The position numbers and the translations under genes are program-made. From NCBI GenBank assembly GCA_902635985.1, contig CACPPZ010000009.1, forward strand, positions 1 through 46,280: DNA of 46,280 nucleotides, in the 5' to 3' direction. The notes under the pieces are model-generated. The model had not been told where the DNA came from, ran no database searches, and saw only the letters and a program-made list of their open reading frames with translations. Below, one piece after another: positions 16,542 to 25,990 of the stretch (within the stretch, counting starts at the first letter, position 1; the number at the start of each line of letters is the position of its first letter). This DNA comes from Paracoccaceae bacterium (GTDB lineage Bacteria; Pseudomonadota; Alphaproteobacteria; Rhodobacterales; Rhodobacteraceae).

Positions 16542-19337
16542 ATGCGACAATTTAAAAATATTTCAAACAGCCCTTTTACTTCAGATGCTGCTATAATTCT
16601 TGAAATCAGGTCTTTATTTCCTAATTTTGATGAACCTTTGCAGAATTTGATAGCTGGCATGGCCGGATGCAGTCCCTTCCTTCACGACTTAGTCAAAAAA
16701 GAAGTAAACTGGATAACAAAAGTTCTAAAATCAGAGTTAAGTCCTGAAGAGACAATAACTAACGAGGTACTACAAAGTTCTAATGTATCTAAGAGCTTAA
16801 GGGTTGCAAAAGCTCGAATTTCGCTTTGGACAGCGCTACAGGATTTGTCGGGAAACTGGAAATTGGAAGAAGTAAGTAAATGCCTTTCAGAATTTGCAGA
16901 CTTCAGCGTAAAGATAGCATTAAAGTATTCGGTTGAATCGCTTATTGCAGATGGCAAGCTTTCAAAATTGAAAAATAATTCTGACGCCGATCAGCTAGGT
17001 ATCTTTATCCTTGCAATGGGAAAGTTAGGAGCGCGGGAGCTAAATTATTCGTCTGATATCGACCTTGTATGCTTTTATGATGACGGAAAATTGATTGAAA
17101 ATGAGTTTTTTGAAACAAGAAAAGCTGCAATTACTGTTATAAAAAGGATGACTAAAGTTCTGTCTGAGGTAACAGAAAATGGATATGTTTTCCGTACTGA
17201 TCTCCGATTAAGACCGGATCCATCTGTAAATCCTATATGTCTTGGATTTGAAGCTGCAGAAAGGTATTATGAAGCTCTGGGTCGTACATGGGAGCGAGCT
17301 GCATACATAAAAGCAAGGTACTGTGCAGGTTCTGAAAAGCTTGCAGTTAAATTTCTTTCGACGTTATATCCATTCGTTTGGCGCAAATATCTTGATTTTG
17401 CTGCAATAGAGGAAGCACATAGAATACGTGTAAGATACCAAAAAAAAGCAGAGTCTAAAAGTATTAAAAATATTTTTGGTCACGACGTTAAACTAGGTTT
17501 AGGAGGAATTCGTGACATTGAATTTTTCACCCAAACACGTCAGTTGATCGTAGGCGGTAGAGATCCTGATTTGCAATTTTCTGAAACTCTAGTTGCTTTA
17601 GTTAAACTGGCTGATAAAGGCTGGGTTTCCGCAGATACTGCGAGTAAGTTATCTGAGCATTATAGGTTCCTTCGTAAGGTTGAGCATTTATTACAAATGG
17701 TCAATGATGCCCAAACTCATGTATTGCCTCAAACTGATGTTGGATTAGTGCGGTTGGCTAATTTCATGAGTTTAGATCTTGCTGTGTTCAAACAAAAAAT
17801 TCTAGATTCTCTAAAATCTGTTCATGAACTTACTGAGTCATTTTTCAATCCTGAAAAAGAATTCTTATCTGAAGCAGTTTTTTATCAAGATAATAAAAAT
17901 AGACGCGAAATTGTAAGCAGGTGGCCATCCTATCCCGCTCTTAGGACCGCTCGAGCAGAAGCATTATTTTCTAAAATACAACCAGTCATTTTGGAAAAAC
18001 TATCAAATGTAGCGGATGCTGATCGCGCTCTTGTATCTTTTGATAAATTTTTATCATTACTACCAGCTGGAGTACAATTATTTTCATTATTTCATACAAA
18101 TAGACAACTTATAGACCTATTTATTGATATTATATCTTCATCGGATGCCTTATCTGAATATTTATCTGGTAATGTTCAAGTTCTAGATGCCGTAATCGAG
18201 GGGACGTTTTGGAGTGAATGGCCAGGAATAAATGCCCTCAGAGAAGATTTAGCAAAAACTCTTTCCAGAGAAAAGGATTATGAGAGCCAATTGAATGCTT
18301 CCCGCCGTTGGGGCAGAGAGTGGCATTTTAGAATTGGCGTGCACTTACTGAGGGGCGTTATAACTCCGGAAATGGCAGGGTTTCAATATGGTGAATTAGC
18401 CCTAGCCACACTTAAAGAGCTTTGGTGTTTGGTCAGTTCGCAGTTTTCTAAAAAGTATGGTTTACCTCCTGGGCGGGGAGCTGTGTTAATTGGTTTAGGA
18501 TCCTTAGGGACAAAACGGCTACACTCTAAATCGGATCTTGATTTGATATTGATATATGATCCAGCTGGAATAGAAATGTCTGTTGGAGAAAAAGAAATTA
18601 ATTCAAAAACTTATTATGCGAGGCTCACAAAATCTATGGTGGCTGCTATTAGTGCTCCAATGACTGAAATGAGTTTATTTCAGGTTGATATGCGATTGAG
18701 ACCGTCTGGAAATCAAGGTCCAGTAGCCACCTCATGGGAAGCGTTTAAGCATTATCAAACTTCGGAGGCGTGGGTTTGGGAGCATCTTGCGCTGGTAAAT
18801 GCCACTATAATTACTGGGCCTGAAGGTCTTAAAGCAGATGTTTCTGAGTTTTGTAAAAGTTTAAAAACACTAAGGCTAGATGAAAAAGTTATGTCTGGCC
18901 TATCGATAATGCGAAAAAGACTGTTAACTTCACGATCAATGGATGAAAGGTGGAGCTTGAAGTTGGGGCAGGGCAAACTGCAAGATATTGAACTAGTTTC
19001 TCAAATGGGCATCCTCCTGAGTAATGAGAATATTTCTGGTGTTCATAATGGCTTAATGAATTTGAATAAATTGAAGAAGATTTGTGCCGAAGATCTTAAT
19101 TATCTCATTAGTACATATGAGTTGTTATTCAGTGTCCAAATTTTATCAAAGTTATTACTCAAAGAAGATATAAAAGATTGCGAGCTAGGAGCAAATGGGA
19201 AGGATCTTTTGTTTAAACATACAGATACGTCAAGCATTCCTTCGCTTATTGAAAAAATAGCAGAAATGACTTCCAAATCTTCAACCATTATATCTAATAT
19301 TTTACCTAATCCAAAAGAGGTTTACGATGAAAGGTGA
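16542..19337 (+). CDS. glnE: Bifunctional glutamine synthetase adenylyltransferase/adenylyl-removing enzyme
   Basis: GlnE tunes glutamine synthetase by adding or removing AMP in response to PII and glutamine. The 931-residue protein has both nucleotidyltransferase domains. The N-terminal adenylyl-removing site has MGKLGARELNYSSDIDLV (about 158-175), and the C-terminal adenylyl-transfer site has GLGSLGTKRLHSKSDLDLIL (about 650-669), each with its metal-binding D-x-D. The second site has LHSKSD where many homologues have an acidic residue before the serine. ATG 16542 is preferred over an in-frame TTG twelve bases upstream; neither has a good ribosome binding site. It overlaps the next small gene by 11 bases. 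Confidence 0.95.
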   Translation: MRQFKNISNSPFTSDAAIILEIRSLFPNFDEPLQNLIAGMAGCSPFLHDLVKKEVNWITKVLKSELSPEETITNEVLQSSNVSKSLRVAKARISLWTALQDLSGNWKLEEVSKCLSEFADFSVKIALKYSVESLIADGKLSKLKNNSDADQLGIFILAMGKLGARELNYSSDIDLVCFYDDGKLIENEFFETRKAAITVIKRMTKVLSEVTENGYVFRTDLRLRPDPSVNPICLGFEAAERYYEALGRTWERAAYIKARYCAGSEKLAVKFLSTLYPFVWRKYLDFAAIEEAHRIRVRYQKKAESKSIKNIFGHDVKLGLGGIRDIEFFTQTRQLIVGGRDPDLQFSETLVALVKLADKGWVSADTASKLSEHYRFLRKVEHLLQMVNDAQTHVLPQTDVGLVRLANFMSLDLAVFKQKILDSLKSVHELTESFFNPEKEFLSEAVFYQDNKNRREIVSRWPSYPALRTARAEALFSKIQPVILEKLSNVADADRALVSFDKFLSLLPAGVQLFSLFHTNRQLIDLFIDIISSSDALSEYLSGNVQVLDAVIEGTFWSEWPGINALREDLAKTLSREKDYESQLNASRRWGREWHFRIGVHLLRGVITPEMAGFQYGELALATLKELWCLVSSQFSKKYGLPPGRGAVLIGLGSLGTKRLHSKSDLDLILIYDPAGIEMSVGEKEINSKTYYARLTKSMVAAISAPMTEMSLFQVDMRLRPSGNQGPVATSWEAFKHYQTSEAWVWEHLALVNATIITGPEGLKADVSEFCKSLKTLRLDEKVMSGLSIMRKRLLTSRSMDERWSLKLGQGKLQDIELVSQMGILLSNENISGVHNGLMNLNKLKKICAEDLNYLISTYELLFSVQILSKLLLKEDIKDCELGANGKDLLFKHTDTSSIPSLIEKIAEMTSKSSTIISNILPNPKEVYDER

Positions 19338-19593
19338 TTGCAATGATCCTAAAGCACTTATCCGGGAAAGCTTCAATATTGAGGGTATCAATATTGAAGA
19401 ATGTAGATCAATTTTTTTGGATTGGGCATTAAGTTTGCCTAGTGATGTTGATGCAAAGAAAATTATACCTTTGCTGATAGAGAAATATAACGACAATAAA
19501 GAACATCCAATGTTAATTACGTTGAGAGAAGGTTTGATAACTACAGTAAGCCCTATCCGGCGTGGCGGTAGGAGAGGCCGCCTGACGAATTGA
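19327..19593 (+). CDS. Small protein translationally coupled to glnE, unknown function
   Basis: An 88-residue protein whose ATG lies inside the last 11 bases of glnE, with AGAGG at a 6-base spacing, so expression is tied to GlnE. It is probably helical (IEECRSIFLDWALSLP, then KKIIPLLIEKYNDN) and ends in a basic PIRRGGRRGRL tail. There is no signal peptide or membrane span. I do not recognise the family. The tight coupling suggests a role with GlnE or nitrogen control, but nothing in the sequence shows this. It ends 6 bases before the convergent dnaB stop. Confidence 0.75.
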   Translation: MKGDCNDPKALIRESFNIEGINIEECRSIFLDWALSLPSDVDAKKIIPLLIEKYNDNKEHPMLITLREGLITTVSPIRRGGRRGRLTN

Positions 19594-19599
19594 ACAAGT

Positions 19600-21087
19600 T
19601 TATCGTTCTAGTTTGTTTTGCCAAGCCTTTGCAATGTTTCCAAACCTAGTAAATTGCCCTTCAAAACTGAGCTCAATTGTTCCTATTGGACCGTGTCTTT
19701 GCTTTCCAATAATAAGTTCTGCGCGTCCATGGAGATGCTCCATTTCAGACTGCCATTTTGCCATGCTCTCAAGGTCTTGATCACTTGGTTTTTCACGTTC
19801 TTTATAATATTCTTCTCTGAAAACAAACATTACAACATCGGCGTCTTGTTCAATTGAGCCCGATTCTCTTAAGTCAGATAATTGAGGCCTTTTATCGTCT
19901 CTAGATTCTACCTGTCGACTAAGTTGAGATAGCGCAATGACTGGTATGTTTAACTCTTTTGCGATTGCTTTCATACCCTGCGTTATTTCAGAAACTTCAT
20001 TTACTCTACTATCTTTTGATGAGGCTGGCCTGACAAGTTGAAGATAATCCACTATCATTACGTCTAAACCATGTTTTCTCTTCAGACGGCGCGCTCTAGC
20101 TGCTAATTGAGAAATAGGTAAGGCAGGCGTGTCGTCTATAAACAAGGGGCAACTTTCTAAATCTTTGGCTGCATCTACAAAGCGACGGAATTCTTTCTCT
20201 GTCATGTCGCCTCGACGAATGTTTTCAGATGGAATTTCTGCTGCCTCCGATAAAATTCGTGCAGCAAGTTGCTCAGCACTCATTTCTAGAGAAAAAAAGC
20301 CTATCACACCTCCATTTATTGAGCCTTCGGTCCCGTCTTTCATTAATCCTTTTTTGTAACTTCTAGCTACATTGTAAGCTATGTTTGTTGCCAATGATGT
20401 TTTCCCCATAGAAGGTCTTCCTGCCAGAATTAATAAATCAGAATTGTGAAGACCTCCCAGTTTTTTATCTAAGTCTATGAAACCTGTTGAAATTCCTGCA
20501 AGCCCGCCGTCACGCTGAAATGCAGCATTAGCTATATCGACAGCCTCGGTTACTGCTTTTAAAAAGGACTTAAAGTCGTTGTCCGTTTTTCCAGCCTCTC
20601 CCAATTGGTACAGCGCTTGTTCCGCATCAACAATTTGTTCTCTGGGCTCCTGATCAATTTCCATTTTCTGAGCGCGTTCTGAGATATCCTTTCCAAGAAG
20701 TATAAGTTGGCGTCGTATAGCCAGGTCGTAAATCAATTGTGCGTAATCTTGAACAGCAAAGCCTGCCACGGCTGAAGCTGCTAATTTAGCTAGATAGTTT
20801 GCACCTCCGAGTTCATTTAAGCCTGGATCATCCTTCAAAAAGGTAGTCAGCGTAACAGGGGATGCTATACTATTTTTCTTAATCCTGCCGGATGCCACCT
20901 CGTAAATATGAGCATGAACTGGGTCAAAAAAATGTTCAGAACTGATCAAAGAATCTGCTCTATCAAATACATCATTGTTGCTTAAGATTGCGCCCAAAAG
21001 TTGTTGTTCTGCTTCTATGGAGTTTGGCATTGTCTCTGGAGAATGGATTTCTGCTCCAGTAGGATTAATGGCGGCTACCGTGTTCAT
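19600..21087 (-). CDS. dnaB: Replicative DNA helicase
   Basis: DnaB is the hexameric helicase that unwinds the replication fork. The 495-residue protein has the N-terminal DnaG-interaction domain (IEAEQQLLGAILSNNDVF near 23-40). A RecA-like motor follows, with Walker A in LAGRPSMGKTSLATNIAYN (about 215-233), Walker B in MIVDYLQLV, and QLSDLRESGSIEQDADVVMF near 420-440. No intein is present. ATG 21087 is preferred (AGAGAG upstream). An in-frame GTG at 21123 would add 12 residues without a ribosome binding site. Confidence 0.96.
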   Translation of the reverse strand: MNTVAAINPTGAEIHSPETMPNSIEAEQQLLGAILSNNDVFDRADSLISSEHFFDPVHAHIYEVASGRIKKNSIASPVTLTTFLKDDPGLNELGGANYLAKLAASAVAGFAVQDYAQLIYDLAIRRQLILLGKDISERAQKMEIDQEPREQIVDAEQALYQLGEAGKTDNDFKSFLKAVTEAVDIANAAFQRDGGLAGISTGFIDLDKKLGGLHNSDLLILAGRPSMGKTSLATNIAYNVARSYKKGLMKDGTEGSINGGVIGFFSLEMSAEQLAARILSEAAEIPSENIRRGDMTEKEFRRFVDAAKDLESCPLFIDDTPALPISQLAARARRLKRKHGLDVMIVDYLQLVRPASSKDSRVNEVSEITQGMKAIAKELNIPVIALSQLSRQVESRDDKRPQLSDLRESGSIEQDADVVMFVFREEYYKEREKPSDQDLESMAKWQSEMEHLHGRAELIIGKQRHGPIGTIELSFEGQFTRFGNIAKAWQNKLER

Positions 21088-21219
21088 TAAGGGCTCTCTG
21101 ATTAACTTAACGGATGAATACACTAATGATTAGAAGTGAGCAAATTGTATAATTCTGTGGATATATTGTGAATAATTTTTAGACTTGTTATCACGCTTTT
21201 TCAGATAATTTTTTACCAA

Positions 21220-21894
21220 TTAAAGATGATTGTTCTGCCATTCACGGGGAGAATTCAAAAATTTTTCAACTTCATTAATTGTGTTTGAAGCGAATGATTT
21301 TTGTAACTTTGCTTCTTCTAAAATATCCCACCAAGAACACAAAAAATGGAGCGTGATATTATTTTCTTTTAATATACTCTCTGCTTCTGGAAATATATCA
21401 TAGTAAAAAATTACTGCTGTATGGGTGCAACTAGCACCAGTTTCTCTTATTGCTTCAACGAACGATACCTTAGAGCTTCCATCGGTCGCCAGGTCCTCAA
21501 CCAGTAGGACAGTCTGATTGGAACTAATTACTCCTTCTATACGAGCATTTTTACCATAGCCTTTGGGTTTTTTCCTAACATAGGTCATTGGCAGGCCCAT
21601 TCTTTCCGCAACTAATGCGGCAAAAGGTATGCCTGCAGTTTCCCCACCAGCCACGTTGTCTATTTTTTCCATGCCTACGTCTCGTAGAATTTTGACTGTC
21701 AAAAAATCCATTAGTGTAGATCTTATTCTGGCAAACGATATAAGTTTCCGACAATCAACGTAAGTGGGGCTGGGTAACCCGGAAGCCAGTTTATAGGGTG
21801 TATCCGAATTAAATGCTATTGCGCCTACTTCAATTAACATACGCGCAGATAGCTTGGCTATTTCATTATCTGGTAAATAGGATGATGGTATCAT
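21220..21894 (-). CDS. pyrE: Orotate phosphoribosyltransferase
   Basis: PyrE joins orotate to PRPP to make OMP in de novo pyrimidine synthesis. The 224-residue protein has the PRPP motif [13 protein letters not shown] (about 129-141), a [18 protein letters not shown] segment (about 35-52) and [16 protein letters not shown] carrying the flexible-loop basic residues. It follows pyrC by 16 bases on the same strand, so consecutive pathway steps are cotranscribed. Confidence 0.95.
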   Translation of the reverse strand: MIPSSYLPDNEIAKLSARMLIEVGAIAFNSDTPYKLASGLPSPTYVDCRKLISFARIRSTLMDFLTVKILRDVGMEKIDNVAGGETAGIPFAALVAERMGLPMTYVRKKPKGYGKNARIEGVISSNQTVLLVEDLATDGSSKVSFVEAIRETGASCTHTAVIFYYDIFPEAESILKENNITLHFLCSWWDILEEAKLQKSFASNTINEVEKFLNSPREWQNNHL

Positions 21895-21910
21895 TTGTTA
21901 ACCTATGAAA

Positions 21911-22957
21911 TTATATCGATTTGACCGACCAAGATACTGGAAATCCTGGATCAAAAACGGTGATTTCACCCTCTGGAGTAAATACTTTATTTGAAAATTC
22001 AATTGGATCCTTTTCTTTTATCAGCTTTATACGTTCACTATTTAAGGGTAAGTCATAAAAATTTGCACCGTTAATGCTTGTAAAATGTTCTAATTTCTCA
22101 AGTGAACCTTCTTGCTCAAACAATTGAGCTAGAATAGGTATTGTATTTGGCGCAGTAAAACATCCTGCACATCCACATGCACTTTCCTTATCTGTATCAA
22201 AATGTGGCGCACTATCCGTGCCCAAAAAGAATGATGAGTTGCCAGATGAAGCTGCGTTCAATAGCGCTATACGATGATTTTCTCTTTTTGCTACTGGTAA
22301 GCAGTAATAGTGAGGTTTTATGCCGCCGGCTAATATAAAATTGCGATTTATTACGAGATGATGAGTTGTGATTGTTGCTGCTATGTTTTTTTTAGAAATT
22401 CTAACGTAATCCACTGCCTCTTGCGTAGTGATGTGTTCTAAAACAACTTTTAGGCTTGGGAAAGTTCTTATAATTGGGTCTAGTACTTTATCAATAAATA
22501 CATATTCTCGGTCAAAGATATCGACTTGTGGGTCCACAACTTCACCATGAACGCATAATGGGCATCCAATTTCCTCCATTTTTTCAAATACTTTGTAAAG
22601 TTTCTTAAAGTCATTTATCCCATGAGAGGAATTGGTTGTAGCTCCGGCTGGATATAATTTTACAGCAGAAATTAAGTTTCTGCTAAAACCCTCTGCTACA
22701 TCCATAAGGTCGGTAGACTCCGTCAGGTAAATGGTCATCAATGGTTTGAAGCTATGATCATCAGGACAAGCGGCAGATATACGCTCTTTATACATTATCG
22801 CTTCTTTAACACTGATAATTGGTGGATTGAGATTTGGCATAACAATAGCTCGACCAAAAGTTTCTGAGGTATATGGAATTACAGCCTTTAAAATTGTTCC
22901 GTCTCTTAAATGCAAATGCCAGTCATCTGGCCTCACTATTTCCAATTCTCTTATCAT
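21911..22957 (-). CDS. pyrC: Dihydroorotase
   Basis: PyrC closes carbamoyl-aspartate to dihydroorotate. This 348-residue zinc enzyme belongs to the short E. coli-like class: metal ligands His14 and His16 in DDWHLHLRDG, a KLYPAGATTNSSHG segment with the carboxylated lysine (near 99), PLCVHGEV (near 136), a THHL site, and the catalytic Asp in GTDSAPHF. CGCAGCF follows, a Cys-containing stretch also seen in E. coli-type enzymes. It leads a pyrC-pyrE operon and diverges from xdhC. Confidence 0.95.
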   Translation of the reverse strand: MIRELEIVRPDDWHLHLRDGTILKAVIPYTSETFGRAIVMPNLNPPIISVKEAIMYKERISAACPDDHSFKPLMTIYLTESTDLMDVAEGFSRNLISAVKLYPAGATTNSSHGINDFKKLYKVFEKMEEIGCPLCVHGEVVDPQVDIFDREYVFIDKVLDPIIRTFPSLKVVLEHITTQEAVDYVRISKKNIAATITTHHLVINRNFILAGGIKPHYYCLPVAKRENHRIALLNAASSGNSSFFLGTDSAPHFDTDKESACGCAGCFTAPNTIPILAQLFEQEGSLEKLEHFTSINGANFYDLPLNSERIKLIKEKDPIEFSNKVFTPEGEITVFDPGFPVSWSVKSI

Positions 22958-23185
22958 ACCTGTCCGTTACACACTTTTGAGAATAATTTCTAGCTAAATT
23001 AAAGGGCTTAAATTTTCACTAATGCCGTTCAACCGAAGTATTAGATTTACTATCGGGCTTAAAAAGATTGGATAACCATTTTTTGAGAGTTTGTTTTAAA
23101 TTTTGTTTCGACCAAATCTTAAGTTTAAGCTGTACATAGTAGAATATTATTCTATTTGATTTGAAGAGAGATTAGGCATTAGTAA

Positions 23186-24166
23186 ATGAAATCAAATTAT
23201 TCGGCTGATAATATTCCAGAGGTTGCTTTGTTTTGGGCATCTGAAGGTGAACCTGTAGTTCTAGCAACAGTTATTGAGACATGGGGTTCTGCTCCACGTC
23301 GAGTAGGCGCGCAGATGGCAATAGGTCTAAATGGAAAAATGCAAGGTTCTGTGTCTGGCGGATGTATCGAAAGTGCGGTTGTGTCTGAAGCGCAGGAGGC
23401 AATTGAGACAAAAAGCATTAGATTGCTTGAATATGGTGTAAGTAACGAAGACGCATTTTCAGTTGGATTAGCTTGTGGAGGTAAAATCCGAGTGATGCTT
23501 GAGCCAGTTGGGCATACAATTTCACTTGAGACCTTGCAAAAACTTGTAAATTTTAGAAAAAATAAAGTCTCAGTTGCGTGCGTTGTGAACATTATTACTG
23601 GAGAAACAAAACTACAGACAGAAGGGTATTCTGAGCGTTTCATGAAGGGTTTCTCAGGGTTTGAAGAAGAAAATAAAATTTTTGTGACTGTTCATAATTC
23701 GCCAATTAGAGTAATGATCGTTGGTGCTGTTCACATAGCGCAAAACTTGGTCAAGCTTGCAAAAATAGCAAACTTTGATCCAATTGTGGTTGACCCTAGA
23801 AGCGGGTTCGCGAATTCGGAGCGCTTTAAATCGGAAACAATTATTGAAGAATGGCCGGACACTGCCCTATCTCAGAAATCCATTGATAGAAACACAGCCA
23901 TTGTTCTTTTAACGCACGATCCGAAACTAGATGATCCAGCTTTAAAAATAGCTTTAAATAGTGAAGCATTCTACATAGGCGCGTTGGGATCGAAAAAGAC
24001 CCATGCTGCAAGAGTAGATAGAATGAAAGGGCTAGGTTTTGGTGTTGACAGCACAAATAGGATTAGTGGTCCTGTCGGTCTTGATATAGGTGCTAGCAAT
24101 CCTGCCGAAATTGCAATTTCAATACTTGCAGAGATAATCTCGAAACTACGACAGGATAGAGAATGA
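23186..24166 (+). CDS. XdhC/CoxI family protein (molybdoenzyme maturation)
   Basis: A 326-residue XdhC/CoxI protein; the family inserts and protects the sulfurated molybdenum cofactor for xanthine dehydrogenase/CO dehydrogenase-type enzymes. The N-terminal domain has the signature TWGSAPRRVGAQMAIG and GSVSGGCIESAVVSEA (about 32-65). The C-terminal Rossmann domain begins RVMIVGAVHIAQNLVKLA (about 172-189) and contains VLLTHDPKLDDPAL and FYIGALGSKKTHAARV. No molybdoenzyme lies in the window. Its TGA overlaps the next ATG (ATGA), so it is coupled to a molybdopterin-binding protein. A 15-base inverted repeat at 23140-23154 lies upstream. Confidence 0.9.
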   Translation: MKSNYSADNIPEVALFWASEGEPVVLATVIETWGSAPRRVGAQMAIGLNGKMQGSVSGGCIESAVVSEAQEAIETKSIRLLEYGVSNEDAFSVGLACGGKIRVMLEPVGHTISLETLQKLVNFRKNKVSVACVVNIITGETKLQTEGYSERFMKGFSGFEEENKIFVTVHNSPIRVMIVGAVHIAQNLVKLAKIANFDPIVVDPRSGFANSERFKSETIIEEWPDTALSQKSIDRNTAIVLLTHDPKLDDPALKIALNSEAFYIGALGSKKTHAARVDRMKGLGFGVDSTNRISGPVGLDIGASNPAEIAISILAEIISKLRQDRE

Positions 24167-25167
24167 AATTCGAAATGGAGCAAACGGAATATGCTGCGGG
24201 AGGTATTTTAGCTCATTCATTAGTATGCGGAAGAGAGAGATTTAGAAAAGGAAAGGTGTTAGACGAAAAAGATGTCAGGAAGCTAATTAGATATGGTTAT
24301 GGCCACGTTGCTATCGCTAGGCTTGAAGATCACGACACTGAGGAAAACCTCGCTGCCACAAGGGTTGCAGAAAATATTCATTTTATTGCAGAACCAGAAA
24401 ACTTTAAAAAAAGCACTGCTTTTACAGGGCGTGTAAACATCTTCGCATGTAGCACTGGTATTGTTGTTTTCGATGAAGAATATCTAATAAAAGCTAATTC
24501 GATCGATAATATGATTACTATTGCGACTATCCCGAATTACTCTCAAGTTTCAAAGGGTTCCATCGTAGCTACAATAAAGATTATAAGTTACGGGGTTATC
24601 ACTCTCAACCTTGAGAAAGTTGCAAGTTTAGTGACTGGAACAATTAGGTTGAAGAAACCAAAGTATTCATCAGCGCATTTGATTACTACAAAAATTTCTA
24701 GAGGAACTTCCGAAAAGGCGTTAAGTGCGATTAAGAAAAGAACGGATGCTTTGGGTTTATCATTAAGCGTAAACAAAGATATTTCACATGACGAAGGTAC
24801 TTTAAAAGAAGCACTTAATGACTCTACGAGCGGTGTAATTCTTATTTTAACTGCTTCTGCAACATCTGATATTTCTGATGTTGCTCCCACGGCTGTTAAA
24901 TCTCTTGGTGGTAATATTTTGAGATTTGGGATACCTGTAGATCCAGGAAATCTCCTTTTCTTAGGTTTGTTGTCTGACAAACCAATAATTGGTTTGCCAG
25001 GGTGCGCCAAATCTCCTGCAATCAATGGTGCAGATTGGGTAATTTCAAGGGTTGTTTGCGGTCACATACCAAGTGAACGTGAATTTGCTTGTATGGGGGT
25101 AGGCGGTCTTCTCAAAGAAACTAGCTCACGTCCAATGCCACGATTAAAATCTGGAATCCAAAACTAG
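24163..25167 (+). CDS. Molybdopterin-binding protein, single domain
   Basis: A 334-residue protein whose sequence follows the N-terminal, molybdopterin-binding half of the longer alphaproteobacterial molybdopterin-binding/nucleotidyltransferase fusions. It has AAGGILAHSLVC near residue 9, RKGKVLDEKDVRKL, GRVNIFA near 87, a MoaB/Mog-like core with ILILTASATSDISDVAP (near 225-241), and a C-terminal MGVGGLLKETSSRPMPR. The MobA/MocA-like transferase half usual in these fusions is absent, and only 13 bases separate it from infC, so it is not hidden by a frameshift. It overlaps xdhC by 4 bases. Role in cofactor maturation is inferred from the pairing. Confidence 0.8.
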   Translation: MKFEMEQTEYAAGGILAHSLVCGRERFRKGKVLDEKDVRKLIRYGYGHVAIARLEDHDTEENLAATRVAENIHFIAEPENFKKSTAFTGRVNIFACSTGIVVFDEEYLIKANSIDNMITIATIPNYSQVSKGSIVATIKIISYGVITLNLEKVASLVTGTIRLKKPKYSSAHLITTKISRGTSEKALSAIKKRTDALGLSLSVNKDISHDEGTLKEALNDSTSGVILILTASATSDISDVAPTAVKSLGGNILRFGIPVDPGNLLFLGLLSDKPIIGLPGCAKSPAINGADWVISRVVCGHIPSEREFACMGVGGLLKETSSRPMPRLKSGIQN

Positions 25168-25180
25168 GTCAGGTTACATT

Positions 25181-25711
25181 TTACTTTGAGGAGGTTGGTC
25201 CAATCATCATGGTCATTTGACGACCTTCCATTTTAGGGATGTTTTCTATTTTACCATGACCTTCTATATCAGTAGCTACCCGCTCTAATAATTCTCTTCC
25301 TAATTCTTGGTGAGCCATTTCTCTGCCACGAAACCGCATTGTAATCTTTACTTTATCGCCTTTTTCAAGAAACTTTGTTACGCTTCGCATTTTAACATCA
25401 TAATCGTGAGTATCTGTTCCTGGCCTAAATTTTATCTCTTTGACTTCTATAATTTTTTGGTTTTTACGAGCTTCTGACTCACGTTTTTGTTGCTCATATT
25501 TATATTTGCCATAGTCCATAATCTTACAGACTGGGGGACTCGCATTAGGTGAAATCTCGACTAAATCTAACCCGGCTTCTTCAGATAGTTCTAGAGCTTT
25601 TTCAGGGCTAACTACACCCACATTGTCTCCATCACTTCCAATCAGTCTAACTTCTGGGCATATTATATTTTCGTTTACTCTCGGACCTGTATCTCGAGAG
25701 GGGGGGGGCAC
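25181..25711 (-). CDS. infC: Translation initiation factor IF-3
   Basis: IF-3 binds the 30S subunit, prevents premature 50S joining and checks the start codon. The intact frame shown begins at GTG 25711 and gives 176 residues. The N domain holds [10 protein letters not shown] and [20 protein letters not shown], then the lysine-rich linker, then the C domain with [30 protein letters not shown] and [11 protein letters not shown]. The GTG lacks a ribosome binding site. The better start is upstream in another frame, an ATA at 25730 preceded by AAGGA. That upstream segment is separated from this frame by one surplus base in a run of nine G/C pairs (see 25700-25730). The sequence beyond about residue 5 is certain; the start is not. 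Confidence 0.93.
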   Translation of the reverse strand: MPPPSRDTGPRVNENIICPEVRLIGSDGDNVGVVSPEKALELSEEAGLDLVEISPNASPPVCKIMDYGKYKYEQQKRESEARKNQKIIEVKEIKFRPGTDTHDYDVKMRSVTKFLEKGDKVKITMRFRGREMAHQELGRELLERVATDIEGHGKIENIPKMEGRQMTMMIGPTSSK

Positions 25712-25730
25712 TGTGTGGTCTTCGAACTAT
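25700..25730 (-). other. infC: Displaced 5' end of infC with a non-canonical ATA start and G9 tract
   Basis: Reading from ATA at 25730 gives (I/M)VRRPHSAPP, which matches the conserved ARRPHNAPP start of Rhodobacteraceae IF-3. AAGGA lies 8 bases upstream of the ATA. The homopolymer at 25700-25708 has nine G on the plus strand. With eight, this segment would run in frame into [10 protein letters not shown]. With nine, the ribosome meets a stop about 19 codons later. Non-AUG start codons such as AUU are a known feature of infC and serve autoregulation. A sequencing or assembly error in the homopolymer is the simplest explanation; a true slippery site is the alternative. Confidence 0.7.
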
Positions 25731-25937
25731 TGATTTCTTCCTTATATGGCGCTCAAGTCCCGGTAGAAATAGCGAGGTGCGTCTAAGGTTTCAAGAGTTC
25801 ATTCCAGAACAAGTCAAACATTCTTAATAATTGTGCTTAATTTGTATGAATTGGTTTTGTATTCGTTTGAAACTAGTCCGCATATTTGAGTACAGAGTCA
25901 AATTTATCACACTTGTTGGCGATCGATATAATAGTTT

Positions 25938-25966
25938 TTGGATAAGCCTTAACAACTTGTTATAAT
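25938..25966 (+). promoter_or_regulatory. Near-consensus sigma-70-type promoter
   Basis: TTGGAT (25938-25943), 17-base spacer, perfect TATAAT (25961-25966). The expected start near 25973 is 18 bases ahead of the ATG at 25991, with GAGG between them. Confidence 0.55.
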
Positions 25967-25990
25967 TAAGAAAAAAATTGAGGCAGTATA

